A model generated the notes under the pieces. That model saw only the letters and a list, made by a program, of their open reading frames with translations, made no database searches and was not told the DNA's origin. 64,000 nucleotides of DNA from Prinia subflava (Eukaryota; Chordata; Aves; Passeriformes; Cisticolidae), in the NCBI RefSeq assembly GCF_021018805.1, contig NC_086259.1:1984001-2048000 (forward strand), read 5' to 3'. Numbering within the stretch: the first letter of the stretch is position 1; every line of letters starts with the position of its first letter. Positions 57,901 to 64,000 of the stretch are shown here, one piece after another. Position numbers and translations under genes: made by a program.

Positions 57901-60900
57901 TAGGGACAGGAGTATTGGGAATTTCAGCTTGGGATTTTCTTCCTGTTCATCCTTGTGGAAATGACAAAAAACATTAAAATGCAGTCAGTGTTTTTTGTCC
58001 ATTATTCCCCAGGTGACCTTAATAAGCATTTTGAATGTCATGTAAAACATTTCAGAGATTTGAATGGTTCGGGCAGTTTTTCTCACAGAAATATAGCACA
58101 ATTCAAGGAAGACTGTAGAAAACTGCTCAAACTGCATTTCTTTGGTTAACCAACCTCATCAAGGATTTATTTCCTGAAATGGATGGATTTTGCTGGATTA
58201 TGTTAGTACCAGGTGGAGTTTTAATTAAACCTCTATCCTGCTGTTTGGAAACAAAGCTTTACAATCAGTGAATTAAAAATAGGTTACCTTGGGGGAAACA
58301 GGGAGGGGAGAGTAGGAAGAACGGAGGTGATGCTTTGAGATGCAAGAAGTTTCCCACCATGGCACGGAACAGCAAACTCCTCCTTGTGCACTTTGCAGAC
58401 TCTTCACTTGGTCTTCTTCAGGCAGAGCTCCTTATTGAAGTCAGCAATCCTTGTGCTGCTTCTTGAGGCAGCTCAGAGATCAGGAATTAGTCCAAGTGAT
58501 GCTTTTATTTCTCCTCTGGTTGGCCTTCCTTTTTCTGCCCCAGCATGGGAAGCCCTGGATTTGGCTGTGGAGTTTGGGCAGGGAGCAGGGGTGACCCAGG
58601 GTGCCCAAAGCACCTGGACCTGCAGGATTCCTGTGCCCTTTAACCACCCCATCCTCCTGCTGCAGCTCCAGCAGGAAACTCAGGGCTGGTTTGCATCACA
58701 AAGCCTCCAGCTCTGCCCTGGAATGGGAAATCAAGCTGCACACAGAGTTCATGTCAGTCCTTTCCTTTTTGCTCTGTCTTTTGTGTGTCTCCAGTGGGTA
58801 CCAGCCCAGGGTCGGTCTGATTGTGACACACAAATTAAAAATCCCGAAAAACTCAATGTAAAATAAATGTGATTTTATAGAAATACTTCAACTTTTTATG
58901 CTGCCACCAAACTTACCCTGCTCAGCACAAAACTGAAAATGTAGAGTACTTGAATGCTTAAAAGCTCTTAAATGAAAACAAAGCTACAAAATACTGACAT
59001 GTTTTTTTGTACTGACTATACATTTATTAATGAGAGTAGTAAAAGTCTTTGTCCAGTCAAGGATGACCTGAAGTTACCACTCAAAATACTAATTTGCCTT
59101 TACAATATTCACAACATCCAAATTCCTGTCAAAACTTGCCGGTGGTTTGTTCTTTTGGACTTGACATCTGCTGTACATCAGACTCCTCAGATGAATACTG
59201 TATTAGCAGTAGTCATTCAAAAAAGAAAGGAAAAAGTAGAAAAGCAGGAAAAACACTCAACTGCAGGGCTCACTTCAAAGTCTGGAGATGTCCTTGGAGA
59301 TGTCCTCACTCACACTGGATGGGTGAGAGCACGGTGAGTTTAAAGGGGTCACAATCCAAGCCAGCAAAAAAAGAGAAAGTTAAGCAATTCACAGTTTCTG
59401 TGCTTAAAATGCAATGCTCAATTCATTTTACCCTTAAAGGGCAAAACGTTAGTTTGGGACTGATATAATAAAGATTTGTTGGTTAATTATTTACTCTGTA
59501 ATTAATAATGAACCAATTACTAGCCAAGTCAAGATCTGTAAAATTTAAATAAGAATTTAATTTACTACTAACACTCTGAAGGCTGAGAATAAAATTGTTC
59601 ATTAAAAAGCTCTTAACATCTTTTTGGTTTTGACTATGTTTTTCTAGTACAATGTACTGTTTTCTAGAACCTCTGAAACGTTTCTAAACACAGCTGGACA
59701 TTCTGCTAATGAAATCCCTGGGAAGGTAGGAGGTACAATGGTATTTATTTGCAACCTAAACCTTTGTGCTTGAGGACTTGGCTGTTCAGGGGTTTTGCTC
59801 TGGTACTTGGCCAGCTCAGCCTTTGCATAAATGTTGTGGAGAATGCAGGGATCCCTCAGCTCTGCAGGGTCCTGAAAATCTAACTCTGAATATGAGACAG
59901 ATGTGCAGGAGGCATCATTTGCTCACTCAGTGCTGTCTGCTGCCTTATTTTTGTGCTTATTTATTTCCATGCTCTAGCTTAGACATCCTTTTTCTTTTTT
60001 TTTTTTTTTTAATTACTACCTAAAAAGAAAAAAGGAAGAAAAACAGTTCAGCAGTAATGACAACATGTACATTTGTTGCGTATTTATCATACATATGAGT
60101 TGAGAGTCTTTATTTGCACAAGTGAAAGCTTGCTGTTGGTAATGACAAAAACGTAGATTGGAACAGCCTGGTCTTGTAGTTTCCATTTTCTCTACTTCTG
60201 TGCACTTTACTACAGACTTCGATCTGCTGCAGAGTATCAAGAAAAACACGGAAAATATTTATTATTGATGAAGATTAATAGTTCTGTGTTTTCTATAACA
60301 TAGATTTTTTTTTCCTAGTTTAAGGGGCTATCAAAATACTGTAGACTGTGAGTTGTAAACCCTGGGCAGAAATGTTGATTTGTTGAATAAGATGCTTTTA
60401 TTAGCGCCTTTCAAAACCATGCAAACTTTGCAATCACTCATATCTTTCACCTTACTTGTTTTCCCTGAGATTTTATGTGTTAGACTTCTTAGAATATTTT
60501 CTGTTGGGACTGGGCAGGAAAGGTAGAGATGCAAGAATTCATGACTAGTGAGAGGGCAGAAAAGCATACACAGCAATATTCAATAGACAAAACTATTTCA
60601 ATTGAAAAAATGGCTAGAAGGTAAAAATGAGAGGTGGCTATTGGATTCCATAAGTTTTTCTTTCTTTTCTTCATACACAGATTAGCTGAAAATCTTGCAT
60701 TCCCTTTGCCTTGCAAATGCAACCACACCCCTGACATTCAGGAAGAGAGCAATTTAATTTGCTATGCTGTCTTAATCAGGGAGTTAAGTGCAGCAAAATC
60801 TGACATTTTTTACCCAGACAATACTGTGTGAAGCAGTGAGCTGGGGGCCCAGGTTCATGTTACAGCTGATGATTCCCACAAAGTCGTGCAGCAGCAGAGC

Positions 60901-61188
60901 AGTGCAAGGGTGAGAGTGTTACCATGGAGGCTGCAGAGATAAAGCTGCAGCTGACATGAAAAGCATGTGACAAATGTGCCCCACAACTGAGACACCCAAA
61001 GCTGAAAAATCTGTGAGAAAGTTGTTCAGCACCTGGCTGATCCCCACAGTGCCATTCTTGCTTTCACTGAGGGACAGAGGAGGACTCTGAATTGCAGGGG
61101 CAGGCCTGGGAGGAAATGCATGGATTTACAGCTCCCTGTGTGTGTGAATCTGATGCCTTAAGTCTGAGCTTTCATATTTTCAGATTCT
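54926..61188. other. non-genic stretch, 6.3 kb
   Basis: Mostly AT-rich unique DNA. At about 55,704 (minus) a very good acceptor-like tract (CCCTTTCCCTTTCAG) opens a frame of about 45 codons without recognisable content. GC-richer patches lie at 56,370-56,650 and 58,380-58,800, the latter with a 160-codon plus frame (58384-58866) of no known family. A 16-base T-run is at 59,995-60,010. No named repeat or RNA gene. Confidence 0.45.
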
Positions 61189-61592
61189 GTGCTGAGGGCT
61201 GTAGTTCTGAGCCTCATATTAAGTGCTTGTAAGCTTTCCTCACAGAGCAGGGAGACAAAACAAATCCTTTTCCTGCTGCACACCAAGGACAACTTTCAGG
61301 CCCAAAAGCACAAACAAGGGTGGCTGAAGGGAGGAACAAGAAGGATGGGACCTCACAACCTGGAGCTGTAATTGGACAGTTAAACCACAATACGCAAATG
61401 GACCAAAACTTATCAAAGTGTGAGACCTTGTCACCATTTGTCCATTTTGTGACCATTTTGGGTCCACCTTGGGTGTAGCCCTTGTCAGGCTCTTGTCCTG
61501 CCCGAGGTATATCCTGGAGGCCTTTCAATAAATACCTACTTTATTCTCTAGCTCTGTCCAATCTCTGTTTCAGGTCAGCCTTCCCAAGGCAT
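61189..61592 (+). mobile_element. LTR fragment of an endogenous retrovirus (plus)
   Basis: Starts about TGTGCTGAGGGCTGTAGTTC and contains AACTTTCAGGCCCAAAAGCAC, GAACAAGAAGGATGGGACC, AATTGGACAGTTAAACCAC, and CATTTTGTGACCATTTTGGG. It then has a poly-A signal AATAAA at 61,527-61,532 followed by a pyrimidine-rich CTTTATTCTCTAGCTCTGTCC stretch, as in retroviral R-U5, and closes near AAGGCAT. What follows is not a tRNA primer-binding site, so it is a solo or 3' LTR. Both edges are approximate and no target duplication is seen. Short frames on either strand here are not genes. Confidence 0.62.
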
Positions 61593-61919
61593 CCCTGACC
61601 CGCAGGAGGTCCTGCCCTATTCATTGCTCCCCAGGGCAGTGCCAGATCCCTCAGCTGTGGTGGCCCCAACATCTGCAGTGAGCTACCTGCGTCCCTGCCA
61701 TCAGAAATGTGGAGAGTCTGCTCTTGTGGAGCACTCCAAATTCCAGTCATGCTGCTGACTTTGTGGCATGTCCAACCAGCTTTGCAGCCAGCCAAGAGTC
61801 CTGCAATGAAATGAGGCATTCTTGCTATTGGTCCAATGCTGTTCTCAGCCCTTCTGAGGCCACCACTTCAGCTGGGTAGTGTGGGAGCCCAGCCCTGCAT
61901 TCAGGAGTGCCGAGCTCCT
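61593..61919. other. spacer between LTR and minisatellite
   Basis: Mid-GC DNA. A 92-codon minus frame (61541-61819) has no recognisable domain. It could be host sequence or unrecognised retroviral interior. Confidence 0.4.
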
Positions 61920-62265
61920 TTGGCCAGCTCCACCTGCAGGGCTGCATTTGTGCTCCCTTGGCCACAGCCAGCTCCACCTGCAGGGCTGCATTTGTGCTTC
62001 CTTGGCCAGAGCCAGCTCCACCTGCAGGGCTGCATTTGTGCTCCTTTGGCCATAGCCAGCTCCACCTGCAGGGCTGCATTTGTGCTCCTTTGGCCATAGC
62101 CAGCTCCACCTGCAGGGCTGCATTTGTGCTCCTTTGGCCACAGCCAGCTCCATCTGCAGGGCTGCATTTGTGCTCCTTTGGCCACAGCCAGCTCCACCTG
62201 CAGGGCTGCATTTGTGCTCCTTTGGCCATAGCCAGCTCCATCTGCAGGGCTGCATTTCCCGCCTG
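61920..62265. repeat. 44-bp minisatellite, 8 copies
   Basis: A 44-bp unit containing CCAGCTCCACCTGCAGGGC and TGCATTTGTGCTCC recurs at exact 44-base steps (anchor A at 61926, 61970, 62014, 62058, 62102, 62146, 62190, 62234). The last unit is partial. Differences are few: CACCTG/CATCTG, CTTTGG/CCTTGG, CACA/CATA/CAGA. Units are therefore recent or homogenised. The unit has no stop codon in several frames, so long frames stay open on both strands (up to 165 codons minus, 132 plus), each cycling through three frames every 132 bp. This is not evidence of coding. Confidence 0.96.
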
Positions 62266-64000
62266 CAGCTCCTGGAGGCTCTTTGTTAAGCACAAGGCAT
62301 TATGATAATCCAATTCAAACATGACAAAAAATTACTGTCCCTCTGCCAAGGCATCTCCTGAACTGAAAACTGTCATACCCCAAGAAAGGATCACAGCCTT
62401 CAGTGGGACTGCAAGATTAACAGAACCATAATTATTTATGCTAATAAAGTGAGGGTGATGGAAGTGGGACTTACTGCCAGGAACAAGCTGAGGAGATTTT
62501 CCTGGGTCTTACTGAACTGTTCTGAGCAGGAGCACTTTTGGTCCAAATCCTTTCTCCAATCCTGTGTGAGAACTTAGTGAGGCTTTTTTAAGAGGGTGGG
62601 AAAATCAATATTTTCAAACATATTCTATTTATCTCTGTCTCTGAGCACTAAATTATAATTCAGATAATTATTTTCTTTTTTTTCCTGTGATAAATATGGA
62701 AATTATTAGGGAAAAAAAAAGATCTGTAGGCTCCCAATTGGTTTCCAATGATTCATTCAGCAGCACATTTATAAACAGGAAAAAAAGGGGAGGGGGAGAA
62801 GTCAGAAAGAGAGAGCAAAGTCTTCAAGACATACAAGTGCCATTTTAACCAGTAGTCAGAATATTTCTGTTGTACTTAACTGATACTATTTTGTTGGTGA
62901 AGTACATTTTTTAGTCTGCTTCCTACCTTCTAGTGCTGGAATCCTTAGTACATTTTAAACAATGTTGTTCCCTCTTGAATTCTGAACAGTGGCTACAGAA
63001 ACGTTATTTGCAGACATGCAGCTGGGATTTGATCTCTCTTTTGTCTTTTCCTTCTCTGTTCAACATCCATGGCATAGAGCACAAGGACAGTGGATTTAAT
63101 TTACTATTTCAATTTTTAGAGATTCGTATCTTCAGTAGTACTGGTGTTCAGGTGTTCCTTTGTGCAAAGAAGGAGTCAAGGTGTCCACAAAAATGCCAGA
63201 GGTCTTGCAGTAAATTATGAGTTAAAAGAACCTCCTGGAATGCACAGGCATCACTTTTGATTGCAACTGCAGATTCATTCAGGTCTCTATGATGTACTTG
63301 AAATTAAACCTATATTGTCTTTCAATAAAATTAAAAGCACTGAAGTAAATTTCAGCATGATATAAGAAAGCATTATGTCACTTTTTTTAGACAACATCTC
63401 ACCAGTTTTCTGTCATACACTGCATTCTTAATCACTGTCAACTCACTGTATTTTCCTTCTCAGTGAGGAACGGTGATGTTATGCAATGTTACTATGTAGA
63501 TCATGCTCTGGTTTTTCTACTCCTATTTTGAGAAAATGCTTCTGAGTAAAACTTCATTTTTGGTGATGCCAAGTCTTCCCCAGCAGATAACATTTAGTCT
63601 ATATTTATGTGACATGATTTTATGCTTCGTGGTTTTGGCAGGTGGAGGAATGATATTTTTCACTTTTTTCATATGGTGAAGAATGTACAGAGCCTAGTTT
63701 AGCACAGCAAGCACAGAGGGTTTGGTTTGTTTTCCTAACATGTGTGTCACATATAAAAAGCAACATACTTGCACTCTGGTTGTTAATAACTGGCTGTTCC
63801 AAATGGATTTGTGCCAACACAGAATCCACCACCACAGTTAGCAGTAGTAGGAACTTCAGCTGGCAGCAGCAGAGAAAGCAGTAAAGATTAACTGACTGTG
63901 TGAACTGTCTCTCCAAATTAAAACTGATGTGCATTGGCAAAAAGTAGGAAAATTCACACATTACCCTTATACTCTGTTCTACTTGGGTAATAATTAGAGA
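62266..64000. other. non-genic stretch
   Basis: AT-rich unique DNA to the window end, with purine-rich patches near 62,775-62,815. Short frames on both strands (95 codons at 62933-63220 plus; 113 codons at 63620-63961 minus) have no known motif. Confidence 0.45.

Noticed and set aside
61825..62322. 165-codon minus-strand frame with a repeated peptide
   Set aside because: It is the 44-bp minisatellite read through three frames; no selection for a frame is visible.
1..64000. tRNA, rRNA, snRNA or mitochondrial insertions
   Set aside because: I looked for tRNA B-box-like words, U1/U6/5S/7SL starts and mitochondrial gene sequence and found none that held up by eye. A covariance-model scan would settle it.

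Overview
The window is vertebrate nuclear DNA and almost certainly from a bird, most likely a songbird. At least nine fragments are recognisable CR1 LINE pieces. Several end in the CR1-type ATTCTATG-like 3' tail, and three carry the 3' end style I associate with passerine CR1s. There are also three avian-type solo LTRs. I see no SINE/Alu-like elements, no bacterial gene organisation, no operons and no CRISPR. Base composition is AT-rich with isolated GC-rich islands. The bird assignment rests on repeat families I recognise by reading; passerine is an inference.

I cannot find a complete protein-coding gene. The long open frames lie in repeats, GC-rich blocks or G/T-only DNA, where stop codons are scarce for compositional reasons. 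The window is therefore best read as intergenic or deep intronic DNA.

Layout. 0.6-1.7 kb: an old minus-strand CR1 with reverse-transcriptase remnants. 6.4-7.1 kb: a GC-rich block with ~70-bp subrepeats. 8.1-8.4 kb: a 19-bp minisatellite (16 copies) inside the longest open frame of the window. 9.29-9.51 kb: 219 bp made only of G and T. 11.0-11.2 kb: a (TCTCA)n-type microsatellite and a 9-bp tandem. 14.7 kb (minus) and 16.4-16.8 kb (plus): CR1 3' ends. 17.1 kb: a 44-bp poly-T. 22.3 and 27.3 kb: short CR1 relics. 35.8 kb: a CR1 piece with the reverse-transcriptase GVPQGSVLG-type motif. 37.2 kb: a 47-bp poly-A. 39.55-39.68 kb (minus): a possible, probably relict, cadherin-like exon. 40.24-40.6 kb: a small CpG-rich block with GC-box, AP-1-like and kappa-B-like sites, the best promoter candidate. 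43.2-43.7 kb (minus): a solo LTR. 46.6-47.45 kb: the longest CR1 3' region. 51.8-52.5 kb: a second LTR followed by an A-rich repeat. 54.7-54.9 kb: a CR1 3' end. 61.2-61.6 kb: a third LTR, followed by a 44-bp minisatellite (8 copies) at 61.92-62.26 kb.

No genes can be shown to work together here. The items most worth follow-up are the CpG-rich block at 40.2-40.6 kb, the cadherin-like exon just beside it, the 382-codon frame across the 19-bp minisatellite, and a few splice-flanked exon-like frames. All of these need RNA or cross-species data.
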